Origin: Rhodohalobacter barkolensis
GTDB lineage: Bacteria; Bacteroidota; Rhodothermia; Balneolales; Balneolaceae
Assembly: GCF_002834295.1 (NCBI RefSeq)
Contig: NZ_PISP01000002.1
Span: 62,001 to 126,000 of the forward strand
Direction of reading: 5' to 3'
DNA: 64,000 bases
The stretch's first letter is position 1; each line of letters begins with the position of its first letter. Shown piece after piece: positions 44,458-53,021 of this stretch. The translations under genes and the position numbers were made by a program. The notes below the pieces were generated by a model. The model worked only from the letters and a program-made list of their open reading frames with translations. It did no database searches and had not been told where the DNA came from.

Positions 44458-46227
44458 ATGCTATTAAGCGCTTGGTTTAACTCTCGGAACAAAACAACGG
44501 TATGGTTGGTACTCAGCTTTTTGCTGCTTGCGGGAGCTCTGTATACAGTTCAGTATTATAGCAGCAGTTTGCAGATTGGAATGCGCTCCTTCAATTTTGG
44601 AAGCAGCCAATTTATGAAGTCTCAACAGCAAGCTGTCAATGAAATTGTTCAGTTTATTCATACCGATAACCCTGAACACATTGAGTCTTTTTATGATCAT
44701 GTGGCAGTGGTTGAAAATCTTCGACGCGGCCGTGAGTTAATGACTTCTGACTACGAGGAAAGAGAACAAATTGCTCAGTACCTGCATCTTGGAGAAGGTG
44801 AGCCTTATGGTACAATTGAGCTGATCAGGCTTTATGAGTTTTTGTCTCACAGGCAATCTGTTCAGAATTTAATTACGCTTTGGGAGCAAGCCGATCAAAA
44901 AGTAGCAGAACTGCAAAGTGTTGCAGATGAGGTAGTAAATCTATCTGAAAATGGTGAGCTGGATCAGGCTACGAGACAAGAATATTTGATCAGGGTTTTT
45001 GCAATTTCTGAACAGATCACCTCTATTGATCAGCAATTTTTCACATCTATAAATGAGGCGGGAATCTGGGTCGATAACATTGTAAACAGAATCAATTTGG
45101 CTGCGATTATGATTCTGGTTCTTATGCTGGGTGCATTTACTTACCTGCAAATGGGATCCATTCGTAAATGGGCGGAGAAGCTGGAGGAGTCGGACGCGAA
45201 GTTTAAAGGTGTTTTAAACAACTCGCAGGATGTGATCTATCAAATGGACCTTGAGACAGGTAAATATGTATATATGAGCCCTTCTGCCGAAACGATGCTC
45301 GGTTACGATATCGAAAAAATGAAAGCAGGTGGGGCTGAATTCCTGCTTGAGTTTACACATCCGGAAGACCTGAAAGCGATGCAGGAAGAAGTCAAAAACT
45401 ACAACTCTGATGATTTAGAGAATCGATTGGCTTCTGATACTCAGTTCCGCATTAAAAAAAGTAACGGCGAATACATTTGGGTTTATAACAAGCGAACTCT
45501 GCTGCGTGATGAAAGTGGGAATCCAAAGTATATCATTGGAAATGTCCGGGATATTTCGGAACGCAAGAAGTTCGTCGATGCACTTGATAAATCATTGAAA
45601 GATAAAGAGATGTTGCTTTCGGAGATTCATCATCGGGTTAAAAATAATTTGTCGATTGTATCAAGCCTGATTGAACTTCAAAAAAATAGCAGGGATAAGA
45701 TAACAGAGAATGATTTAAAGGAGATTCAGGACCGGATACGATCAATTGCACTTGTACACGAAAAACTCTATCAAGCGGATACACTCGCAGATGTGGATCT
45801 CTCAGAATATATTGTTGACCTTGTTAATATGATCAAGAGTTCTCTGGGTTCGGAATACAAGAAAGTTGATTTAATCAGCGATGTTGATTCCATCAAAATT
45901 GACAATAAAAAAGCTGTTCCTATTGGCCTGATCGTTAATGAATTGGTGAATAACTGTTACAAGTATGCTTTTGTAAACAAAGAGAGCGGCACAATTGAAG
46001 TGAAATTAAAAGAGGAAGAAGATTCACTAGTTACATTGATCGTCAGAGATAACGGTGAGGGACTGCCTGAAAATTTTGAAGAGAAAACAGGAAAATCCCT
46101 GGGAATGACACTCATTCGCGCTTTTACAAGACAAGTTAAGGGAGAATTCAAGGCTGAATCAGACAATGGAGCAGTTTTTACTATTCGATTTGAATTACCG
46201 ACCAACGGAGAAGCCCAATACCAATAA
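44458..46227 (+). CDS. Membrane sensor histidine kinase with PAS and HisKA_2 domains
   Basis: A 589-residue kinase. Membrane helices near residues 15-37 and 210-233 enclose a helical periplasmic sensor of about 170 residues. A short coiled linker leads to a PAS domain (about 250-375, VLNNSQDVIYQMDLETGKYV ending VRDISERKKF). The phosphoacceptor domain is of the HisKA_2 type (EIHHRVKNNLSIVSSLIELQ, His near 397), and the ATPase domain has NELVNNCYKYAF (N box) and VRDNGEGLPENF (G1). HisKA_2 kinases usually signal to partner response regulators encoded elsewhere; none is adjacent. The upstream 245 bases hold no other gene. A bidirectional terminator follows. Confidence 0.9.
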   Translation: MLLSAWFNSRNKTTVWLVLSFLLLAGALYTVQYYSSSLQIGMRSFNFGSSQFMKSQQQAVNEIVQFIHTDNPEHIESFYDHVAVVENLRRGRELMTSDYEEREQIAQYLHLGEGEPYGTIELIRLYEFLSHRQSVQNLITLWEQADQKVAELQSVADEVVNLSENGELDQATRQEYLIRVFAISEQITSIDQQFFTSINEAGIWVDNIVNRINLAAIMILVLMLGAFTYLQMGSIRKWAEKLEESDAKFKGVLNNSQDVIYQMDLETGKYVYMSPSAETMLGYDIEKMKAGGAEFLLEFTHPEDLKAMQEEVKNYNSDDLENRLASDTQFRIKKSNGEYIWVYNKRTLLRDESGNPKYIIGNVRDISERKKFVDALDKSLKDKEMLLSEIHHRVKNNLSIVSSLIELQKNSRDKITENDLKEIQDRIRSIALVHEKLYQADTLADVDLSEYIVDLVNMIKSSLGSEYKKVDLISDVDSIKIDNKKAVPIGLIVNELVNNCYKYAFVNKESGTIEVKLKEEEDSLVTLIVRDNGEGLPENFEEKTGKSLGMTLIRAFTRQVKGEFKAESDNGAVFTIRFELPTNGEAQYQ

Positions 46228-46228
46228 T

Positions 46229-46265
46229 AAAAAACCCCAATCTCATGAAGAGAAAGGGGTTTTTG
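46229..46265. terminator. Bidirectional terminator between the histidine kinase and sucC
   Basis: AAAAAACCCC, inner TCTC/GAGA pairing, GGGGTTTTT. It is placed a few bases after the kinase stop and about 35 bases after the sucC stop on the other strand. Confidence 0.85.
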
Positions 46266-46300
46266 TGACGGAGATTTTTAATTATTTAAAAGTCTCTGAC

Positions 46301-47509
46301 TTAGGCTGCCAGTACTTTTGAAACTTCTTCTGCCGCTTCCTTCAGAAGTACAGCGGAAATAACATTCAGGTCGCTGTTATCGATAATCTCTTTTGCTTCC
46401 TCAGCATTGGTTCCCTGTAGACGTACAATAATCGGCACGTTTTTCACCTTATCGGCAATTTCAGGGTCCTTAACGGCTTCAATCACACCGTTGGCAACTC
46501 GGTCGCAGCGTACAATTCCACCAAAGATGTTAATGAGGATGGCTTTCACGTTCTTGTCATCCAGGATAATGCGGAATCCATTTTTTACAGTTTCAACATT
46601 TGCGCCGCCACCTACATCGAGGAAGTTGGCAGGCTCACCACCTGAAAGTTTAATAATATCCATGGTTGCCATAGCAAGTCCGGCGCCGTTCACCATACAG
46701 CCAACGTTTCCGTCGAGCTTAATGTAGTTCAGGTCGAACTTGGAAGCTTCCAGCTCAATCGGGTTCTCTTCTGAAGTATCGCGAAGTTCTACAATATCTT
46801 TGTGGCGGTACAATGCATTTCCGTCAAATGTCACTTTAGCATCAAGCGCCATCACATCGTCGTCGGTTGTAAGAACCAGCGGATTAATTTCCACCATGTT
46901 GGCATCTGTATCAACGTAGAAGTTGTAAAGAGCCATAATGAATTTTACGGCTTTTTTGAAAGCAGCGCCTTCGAAGCCGAGTGCAAAAGCAAGACGCCGA
47001 GCTTGTGATGGAAACAGTTCCATTCCCGGCTCAACCCACTCTTTCACGATCTTTTCCGGAGTTTCTTCGGCAACTTTTTCAATTTCAACACCACCTTCGG
47101 TTGAAACCATAATTACATTTTGACTATTGGCACGGTCGAGCAAAATTCCAAGATAGAACTCTTTTTCGATGTCAACACCATCGGTAACATAGATGGTTTT
47201 AACTTCCTGCCCTTCTTCTCCGGTCTGAATGGTGACCAGTGTGTCGCCCAGCAGAGATTCGGCAGCTTCTCTAACTTCATCAATAGACCGGCAGAGAATA
47301 ACTCCTTTTGCATTATTTTTCTTGGTGCGTCCCTTACCGCGTCCCCCGGCATGAATCTGAGCTTTTACAACAAATAAATTTGTGCCGTTGGCTTTCATCT
47401 CTTCAGCAGCCTTCACCGCTTCTTCAACGGATGATGTGGCTACTCCGTCGGGAACAGCAACACCGGCTTCTTTAAATAGCTCCTTGGCTTGATACTCGTG
47501 AATTTTCAT
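46301..47509 (-). CDS. sucC: Succinyl-CoA synthetase beta subunit (ADP-forming)
   Basis: TCA cycle enzyme making ATP (or GTP) from succinyl-CoA. The ATP-grasp N-terminal half starts MKIHEYQAKELFKEAGVAVP, has KAQIHAGGRGKGRTKKNNAK, MVEINPLVLTTD and GCMVNGAGLAMATMDIIKL; the C-terminal part has FGGIVRCDRVANGV. 402 residues, normal. The alpha subunit gene sucD is not adjacent. Start ATG at 47509. Confidence 0.96.
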   Translation of the reverse strand: MKIHEYQAKELFKEAGVAVPDGVATSSVEEAVKAAEEMKANGTNLFVVKAQIHAGGRGKGRTKKNNAKGVILCRSIDEVREAAESLLGDTLVTIQTGEEGQEVKTIYVTDGVDIEKEFYLGILLDRANSQNVIMVSTEGGVEIEKVAEETPEKIVKEWVEPGMELFPSQARRLAFALGFEGAAFKKAVKFIMALYNFYVDTDANMVEINPLVLTTDDDVMALDAKVTFDGNALYRHKDIVELRDTSEENPIELEASKFDLNYIKLDGNVGCMVNGAGLAMATMDIIKLSGGEPANFLDVGGGANVETVKNGFRIILDDKNVKAILINIFGGIVRCDRVANGVIEAVKDPEIADKVKNVPIIVRLQGTNAEEAKEIIDNSDLNVISAVLLKEAAEEVSKVLAA

Positions 47510-47666
47510 AATTCAATTGGTTAATCAGTCAGCTTTTTGGTTAAATAAATTCGGATGAATAATACCCAAATAAGCAGGCAAATAAAAGTGAGGGAAAGGT
47601 TTCTGTGTAAGGCTTTTCAAAATTTCGCCTCTTATAGAAAAAGGAGAACATTTAAAGGGAAAAGAT

Positions 47667-48215
47667 ATGAGAAGAAGATCAAGAAACAGAACAAAGGAGC
47701 TCTATTTTATTGAAATGAAAGTGGCCGGAGACATTCCGGTTTTCCTGAGAAAATCAACCCTTTCTAAGGTGACAGATGGTTTAAAATGGTGTTGTGAGAA
47801 GAGAGGACTTCGAATTTATGATTACACCATTTTACCGGATCGTTTGATGTTCGTTGCTGAAACAGCCTGGGGATCACTGCAGGATGTTATTGATTCTTTT
47901 CGAGGGTTTTCTTCCAAAGCGATACTAAAGGTATTGCAATCAGAAAGGCACTCAAAGCAAGCCGATTGGATGCTGAAATTGATTGATCGATTTGGAGATA
48001 AGGATCAGGCCGGAAACAGTAATATTTGGGAACTATCTCCCGTGATCGAGAAACTGATCAAACAAGAACAGCATGATAAACACGCTGAGATGATATCCAA
48101 CCGAATGGTTCAATATGGATGGGTTCATAAACCGGAGCATTATAATTTATGCAGCTCCTCACCGCGGCACCCGCTAAATGGTTGGATTGTAGAGGGAATT
48201 GATCCCTGGAGTTAG
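47667..48215 (+). CDS. Y1/REP-associated transposase-like protein lacking catalytic residues
   Basis: A 182-residue protein whose layout follows the REP-associated tyrosine transposases common in Bacteroidetes: a start with YFIEMKVAGDIPVF, a central strand-turn-strand, and a C-terminal block ending PEHYNLCSSSPR. The catalytic residues appear to be lost. Where the family has the HUH histidines (P-N/D-H-x-H), this protein reads ILPDRLMFVAE (residues 55-65; Arg and Met in place of His). Where the family has Tyr-Ile-His-Asn-Asn-Pro before the PEHY block, it reads MISNRMVQYG, so the nucleophile tyrosine is a Met. The open frame is intact and a GGGAAAAGAT stretch lies just before the ATG, so it is probably expressed and kept as a nucleic-acid-binding protein, not a pseudogene. 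It converges with the amidohydrolase gene and overlaps it by four bases. Confidence 0.75.
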   Translation: MRRRSRNRTKELYFIEMKVAGDIPVFLRKSTLSKVTDGLKWCCEKRGLRIYDYTILPDRLMFVAETAWGSLQDVIDSFRGFSSKAILKVLQSERHSKQADWMLKLIDRFGDKDQAGNSNIWELSPVIEKLIKQEQHDKHAEMISNRMVQYGWVHKPEHYNLCSSSPRHPLNGWIVEGIDPWS

Positions 48216-48931
48216 CTGGCTTTCAAGCGCGATAACTCGATAGAATGAGCAATTGCCCGGCCGGTGTCCTTTGGAAATTGATTTTTCCGATTTAAAAATC
48301 GTTGATTGACCTCCAACTCAATTCCCAGATATTGTGTTTCGTTGATCTGAGAACGTAAATAACTGGTCAGTCCGTCATCAACACCTTTGTAGGGTTGATT
48401 ACTCAGGATATTTAAGTGCGGCAGATTTTCTTTTAGAAGTTGTTTTAAACGTTTACAATATTGTTTTTCAAAATCTCGGGTGGGATCATATAGAATGCCA
48501 ATATCACAGTTTCTGGTTTTATTCTTAAATACCGGTGTAAATGTATGGATCCCGATATGCAGGACCGTTTTACCGGATCTGTTTAACTCTCCAATTTTCT
48601 CTTCAACCGACTTTCTGTAAGGAAGATAATAGGATTCGAGGAGTCGTTGTTTATCCAGCTCGGATAGTACCGAACTAAACTCAGAGAACACTCTTCGATG
48701 GCCTTCAGAGCGATTGATTTCAACAAGCAGACGTGAGATGTTAAACTTAAATAGGGGGACTTTTAGATGGTCAGAAACGGTCAAAGCCAAACCTAAAGCT
48801 CCGGGATCCCAGCCCCGGTGGGAACTTAATATGTCAGCAGCCTTCAGAAACAGATGCCGGTATTTTACAGGAATCTGGTTGCCGGCATGCTCACAACTAA
48901 TAATAATTTCAGGGTATAAATGGTTTTCCAT
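48212..48931 (-). CDS. N-formylglutamate amidohydrolase family protein
   Basis: A 239-residue member of the FGase family (HutG-like), zinc-dependent hydrolases releasing acyl groups from glutamate-type amides. Motifs: SCEHAGNQIP (residues 12-21), SHRGWDPGALGL, and FNISRLLVEINRSEGH, with HIGIHTFTP later. The family also occurs outside histidine catabolism, coupled to ATP-grasp and GCS2 ligases; no hut genes are here. Last gene of a four-gene operon, overlapping the GCS2-like gene by 23 bases. It may deformylate or remove an acyl cap from the operon's product, but the substrate is unknown. Confidence 0.88.
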   Translation of the reverse strand: MENHLYPEIIISCEHAGNQIPVKYRHLFLKAADILSSHRGWDPGALGLALTVSDHLKVPLFKFNISRLLVEINRSEGHRRVFSEFSSVLSELDKQRLLESYYLPYRKSVEEKIGELNRSGKTVLHIGIHTFTPVFKNKTRNCDIGILYDPTRDFEKQYCKRLKQLLKENLPHLNILSNQPYKGVDDGLTSYLRSQINETQYLGIELEVNQRFLNRKNQFPKDTGRAIAHSIELSRLKAS

Positions 48932-50162
48932 ACTTCAGGCATTCACATAATCGATGGTAAGTGTTCACTAAATCATTTTTTTGAATGGTTTGTGGCAATG
49001 AGTTTAGAATTCTTCTTGCAAGCGGCCCTTCTTCAAAAATAAGCTCCAAGATTTCCGAGGTTTCGGATGTGTAACTGTTAGGCGTAATGTACTCCCTGAA
49101 AATATGCTCACAAAGGTCACCTGCTGATATAGACGGAGTTGAAAGCCCAAATATGTTGAGATATTTCTGATCGGTAATCACAGCTTTTTCTCCATGCTCT
49201 ATAGTTGATAAAAGTATTGGGTAGAGTTCGTCTTCATGCCAGTTTCTTTGGTGTTCAAGAGGATATAAATCTTCAAAAATGAACATTTTTGTCACAGCAA
49301 CGACCCACTCGAGTATAGCGAGGTCAATAGTAGGACACTCCTGAACATCCATTACCCTCACTTCAATTGAATTTCGATCCCAGCGAGGCATCAATCCACG
49401 GGAGTTTAACCACTCTTCCTGGAGTATTTTATCCGGATCATAGGGGGCAATTTCTCTGTACATTTTATCCAGAACTTCTTTTTGATACTTCTCCTTGCTA
49501 AAAATTGCCTCCGGTATAATAAGCCCCGTAATAGACGGGATTTTGATTGCATTGGTTCGATACATCTCCATTCTGAAATCCAGGAATGGCTTTCGTTCCG
49601 AATCGGCAATAGGTGAACTTGCTGCCATTGCGGGGATAAGAGGCAAGACAAGACGTAAGGCAGCGTGTAATTTTTCAAACTCCTGTTCACCGTAAAAAGG
49701 GAGGTTCAGATGTGTGCTTTGTACATTCGACCAACCGTGGCCTGAGCAGTCAAATATTCGATTATAGGCTTCATAAATCGGGTTATACTCGTGTGGCCAC
49801 AATTCGACACTGCTGAATGGATCCATCCAGGGATGAGCAGCGCCGGGCATCAAGCGTGCATCAAAAGGTTCGAGCAAAGCGTCAATTTGTTCTACATGCC
49901 TTTGAAGCTCAAATCCAACGGTGGACAAGTCTTTAGCGGGTCCGGCAGTTTTTATTTCGATAATGTGCAGAGCCAGTTCATTACTCCAGGCTACACCATC
50001 CAGCACTAATTCATTTACAATTTTGTCTGAAGAATTTCTGAGTACCCGATCAGAAATTGGCATGATATCGAGGCTCTCCCGGTTTACGATGATGTATTCC
50101 AGCTCCACCCCAAATCCTTCAAAAAGATGAAGGGGCTTATTTTTATTGATCAAAAGACTCAT
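48909..50162 (-). CDS. GCS2-type carboxylate-amine ligase
   Basis: A 417-residue member of the glutamate-cysteine ligase family 2 (YbdK/GCS2), glutamine synthetase-like ligases joining an acid side chain to an amine. Seen: GVELEYIIVNRESLDI at residue 18 onwards (first metal-ligand strand), ALHIIEIKTAGPAKDLSTVG, HPWMDPFSSVELWPHEYNPI, STHLNLPFYGEQEF and RWDRNSIEVRVMDVQECPTI. It is a stand-alone gene, not a fusion with an ATP-grasp domain. It starts four bases inside the preceding RimK-like gene (ATGA overlap). Acceptor and donor are unknown; glutathione synthesis is less likely given the partners and the presence of BshA. Confidence 0.88.
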   Translation of the reverse strand: MSLLINKNKPLHLFEGFGVELEYIIVNRESLDIMPISDRVLRNSSDKIVNELVLDGVAWSNELALHIIEIKTAGPAKDLSTVGFELQRHVEQIDALLEPFDARLMPGAAHPWMDPFSSVELWPHEYNPIYEAYNRIFDCSGHGWSNVQSTHLNLPFYGEQEFEKLHAALRLVLPLIPAMAASSPIADSERKPFLDFRMEMYRTNAIKIPSITGLIIPEAIFSKEKYQKEVLDKMYREIAPYDPDKILQEEWLNSRGLMPRWDRNSIEVRVMDVQECPTIDLAILEWVVAVTKMFIFEDLYPLEHQRNWHEDELYPILLSTIEHGEKAVITDQKYLNIFGLSTPSISAGDLCEHIFREYITPNSYTSETSEILELIFEEGPLARRILNSLPQTIQKNDLVNTYHRLCECLKYGKPFIP

Positions 50163-51625
50163 TTTGCTCGAACTCCTTTGTTTTCCTCAATTCGGCGCAA
50201 TATATCTCCGATAATGATGTCGTAGAGCTGTTCCTTCAGTAAAACATCCTCAAAGCCTGAATCAATACTTGGATTGTCGTTAATTTCAATAACAAAAACC
50301 TGGCCGTCTTTCTCTTTTATGTCTACACCGTATAACCCGTTGCCAATCAAAGAGGCGGCTTTCAGTGCAATCTTCAATACGCTTTTCGGAACCTCTTGAA
50401 TGGGAATGGTATCTGAGTTTCCGGCGTGAGTTTTACCATCTCCGGTTCTTTTGTAGATTTGCCAATGTTTTCTGGCCATGTGATATCGACAGGCATAGAT
50501 CGGTTTATTGTTTAGTACTCCGATTCGCCAATCAAAATCGGTCGGAATAAACGACTGAACAATCAGTAGATCAGATCGTTTAAAGAGCTTTTTCGTCAAC
50601 CGATCGTAATTTTCCTGGTCATCCGCTTTAACCACACCCTGCGAAAATGAGCTGTCCGGCTGTTTAAGAATGCACGGAAATCCGAGCTTTTTGGCTGCAG
50701 TTTGGGCATTCTCACTGCTGATGATAAGTGTTTCCGGTGCCGGAATTTGATGTCGAGTCAACAGTTCAGCAAGGTAAACTTTATTGGTGCATTTCAGGAT
50801 CGACTCCGGATCATCAATGACAACCAGGCCTTCGGCCATTGCTCGCCGGGCGAATCTGTATGTGTGGTGGTTTACACCGGTTGTTTCTCTGATAAAAAGT
50901 GCATCAAACTCATTGAGCCGTGAGTAATCTTCACGTGTGATGATTTCGGTGTAAAACCCCATCGACTCAGCGCTTTTCGTAAATCGTTGGATCGCCCTGG
51001 CATCGGATGGAGGAAATTCTTCCTCAGGATTCACTAAAATGGCCAAATCGTAGACATATTGCTTTTTCTCGGCGGTTCTATTCCGTTTTTTGAAATACTC
51101 CTGAGCTACAGCAATTACAAAATCCCGATGCCCTTCAGGGATGTCACTGGTAGAAATCGGATGAATGGTTCGCAGGTTCCACTCCCCATCTTTTTTAAAA
51201 AATTCTGCCCGAAGAAATGGAGCCTGGAATTGATTAAAAAGCCGTGATGCCAATTTATCATATCGTTTGGCAAGATTTTTACCAAAGTAGATGCTCAAGG
51301 TAAACGATTCTGATTGAATGCTTAAGAAACTCTTCTGAATCAACTTCTGCAGCTCTTCGGATACAAACCGTAGAATGGTTTGAGATTTAAAGTCCTGAAT
51401 GGTTAAAATATTGGGTATGGGAGTATGACCCCTGGCAGCTGCCAAAAGTGAAACATAGTAGCCGGTGGACTGGTACCTGTAACTTTTGCATAGATTGTAA
51501 ACTTTTGCACGCCTGAGTTTGCTGTACATCTCATCCATCAGGTACTTTTTTGCGGGCACAACATCTACACCCGGAATATCAAAATCCCAGCTTTTCGGGT
51601 TGTCAACGATGATAAGTTGTTTCAT
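50159..51625 (-). CDS. RimK-like ATP-grasp ligase with N-terminal RLAN domain
   Basis: A 488-residue protein. The N-terminal part (about 1-180; KLRRAKVYNLCKSYRYQSTG, YYVSLLAAARGHTPIPNILT) is the RLAN domain found before some RimK-like enzymes. The ATP-grasp part (about 290-480) has FPCILKQPDSSFSQGVVKAD, the substrate-side arginine DFDWRIGVLNNKPIYACRYH and the metal site VIEINDNPSIDSG. RimK-like enzymes add glutamate to proteins or small molecules. It overlaps the preceding peptidase gene by 23 bases. The RLAN/RimK combination with GCS2 and amidohydrolase genes has been noticed in comparative genomics of amidoligases; I know of no product for it. Confidence 0.88.
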   Translation of the reverse strand: MKQLIIVDNPKSWDFDIPGVDVVPAKKYLMDEMYSKLRRAKVYNLCKSYRYQSTGYYVSLLAAARGHTPIPNILTIQDFKSQTILRFVSEELQKLIQKSFLSIQSESFTLSIYFGKNLAKRYDKLASRLFNQFQAPFLRAEFFKKDGEWNLRTIHPISTSDIPEGHRDFVIAVAQEYFKKRNRTAEKKQYVYDLAILVNPEEEFPPSDARAIQRFTKSAESMGFYTEIITREDYSRLNEFDALFIRETTGVNHHTYRFARRAMAEGLVVIDDPESILKCTNKVYLAELLTRHQIPAPETLIISSENAQTAAKKLGFPCILKQPDSSFSQGVVKADDQENYDRLTKKLFKRSDLLIVQSFIPTDFDWRIGVLNNKPIYACRYHMARKHWQIYKRTGDGKTHAGNSDTIPIQEVPKSVLKIALKAASLIGNGLYGVDIKEKDGQVFVIEINDNPSIDSGFEDVLLKEQLYDIIIGDILRRIEENKGVRAK

Positions 51626-52331
51626 GATCTCTCGGACTCTTTTTCGGTGTGATAATAATCAGGTTGGCATCGTATGTGATAATTCCAAGTAAAATGGCAT
51701 TAATTACCGTGTCAATTTTCATTCTGTAAATCATCCCTTCTCCCAACGGATTGTGGCTAATAGGGTCGGCGATCTGAACTTCCCGTGTTTCAGGATCATA
51801 ACCACTCAATAGGACAAAGTGTCCGGCGGGTTCTCCGCGCAAATCATCATAATCAGAATTAGGTCCATATTCTCTTTTCGATTTATACAGATATGTAGCG
51901 CTTAATCCTGCAATAATTGGGTGGCCATTTTTAAGGTATTTTCTCAGCAGTGCAGGCCTTAGATCTTCAAAATGAAGTTTCCCGCCTAAATTCAGAAAGC
52001 TTACATAGGCCTCGGTCACAGTTGTGAGTTTAGTTTCGTTTTTTATGGATTGTTGTTCATTGAGTTTTACAATGAGACTTTCCTTATCGAGAACAAACCA
52101 CGTTGGATCAAATACCTGAAGGTTGTACGTGTAAATTTTAGCGTTATAGCCTCTCAAAAGAGCATGTACGCCTAATAATGCTCCAACCGTACCCCCCTCT
52201 TCAAATTGCAAAACTTCATCGATAACCGTACTCAGCGTAACCGGATCTTTATAGTATTCGTAGAGAGAGTGCAGCGAAGTTGGCCCGCAGGTGGTTTCGT
52301 CGGGTTGTTTTTTGATGGGAATCTTGATCAT
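51603..52331 (-). CDS. C39-like cysteine peptidase
   Basis: A 242-residue papain-fold protein of the C39-like group, which cut leader peptides or isopeptide-type bonds. The catalytic cysteine lies in PDETTCGPTSLHSL (C15), the histidine in EPAGHFVLLSGYD (H171) and the aspartate in VQIADPISHNP (D189). There is no signal peptide or transporter domain, so unlike ABC-fused C39 peptidases it should act in the cytoplasm. First gene of the operon; the promoter should lie in 52332-52458. A peptidase next to two amide ligases suggests it cleaves or transfers the product those ligases make. Confidence 0.85.
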   Translation of the reverse strand: MIKIPIKKQPDETTCGPTSLHSLYEYYKDPVTLSTVIDEVLQFEEGGTVGALLGVHALLRGYNAKIYTYNLQVFDPTWFVLDKESLIVKLNEQQSIKNETKLTTVTEAYVSFLNLGGKLHFEDLRPALLRKYLKNGHPIIAGLSATYLYKSKREYGPNSDYDDLRGEPAGHFVLLSGYDPETREVQIADPISHNPLGEGMIYRMKIDTVINAILLGIITYDANLIIITPKKSPRDHETTYHR

Positions 52332-52458
52332 GTATCATCCTGGGGAAAGCTATTATTGATCGATGTCCGGAATTGTTCGACACCAACTAGCATAATACGC
52401 AGAAAACTGATTATTATGATCAGGGAGAGAAAATAATTTTAAAGTTTAGTCTCTTGGT

Positions 52459-53004
52459 CTAAACGGTTTTGATAGCTTCAAAAAGAGTATCAAACATTTC
52501 AATATTGTACTGTTTTAGCCATTTTTTGTTCTGATTGGGCTCGTGTCTTGATCGGATAAAAAACGGTTTAATACCGAGCTCCACAGCAGGTTTCAGGTCA
52601 GTAATTTTATCACCTGCCATGAAAGACTGTTTTGGGTCTATTCCGTACTTATTGATCGCTTTAAGAAACATGCCGGTGCCGGGTTTTCGATCGTTAGGAT
52701 CAAAATCATGAGGTTTTTCATCAAACTTGGGGTGATGGGGTGCAACATACCAATCATCAATATGGAGTCCTTTCTTCTCAAGTTGTTGATCTACCCATTT
52801 GTGGAGTTGAATAACATCATCGAGAGAATATCGTCCTCTGGCTATTCCCGATTGATTGGTCACAACGATGATTTTGAACTTGTTTTCATTCATCCATCGA
52901 ATGGCTTTCAGAGCGTCTTTACACCATGTCCACTCTTTGGGCTTATGAACAAAATTGTAATCGACATTCAGTGTGCCGTCCCGATCCAGGAAAAAAGCTT
53001 TCAT
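52459..53004 (-). CDS. GmhB-like HAD phosphatase (heptose bisphosphate phosphatase family) without zinc-loop cysteines
   Basis: A 181-residue HAD-superfamily (HAD-IIIA) phosphatase. The nucleophile motif is D7-R-D9-G-T (FFLDRDGTLNVDYNFVHKP), then VVTNQSGIARGRYS (motif II) and FMAGDKITDLKPA (motif IV). This is the layout of GmhB, which dephosphorylates heptose-1,7-bisphosphate for LPS core. The usual Cys-x-His ... Cys-x-Cys zinc loop reads APHHPKFDEKPHDFDPNDRK instead, keeping one histidine but no cysteine. Related HisB-type phosphatases are also possible. It is separated from the MFS gene by 17 bases and from the amidoligase operon by 127 bases, so it is probably co-transcribed with the transporter. 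Confidence 0.82.
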   Translation of the reverse strand: MKAFFLDRDGTLNVDYNFVHKPKEWTWCKDALKAIRWMNENKFKIIVVTNQSGIARGRYSLDDVIQLHKWVDQQLEKKGLHIDDWYVAPHHPKFDEKPHDFDPNDRKPGTGMFLKAINKYGIDPKQSFMAGDKITDLKPAVELGIKPFFIRSRHEPNQNKKWLKQYNIEMFDTLFEAIKTV

Positions 53005-53021
53005 TTGAGGAAATTTGAACT

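Noticed and set aside
48212-50162. Histidine catabolism or glutathione synthesis locus
   Set aside because: The FGase and GCS2 proteins each suggest this alone, but no hut genes or glutathione synthetase are near, and the RimK-like and C39-like partners point to an amidoligase system.
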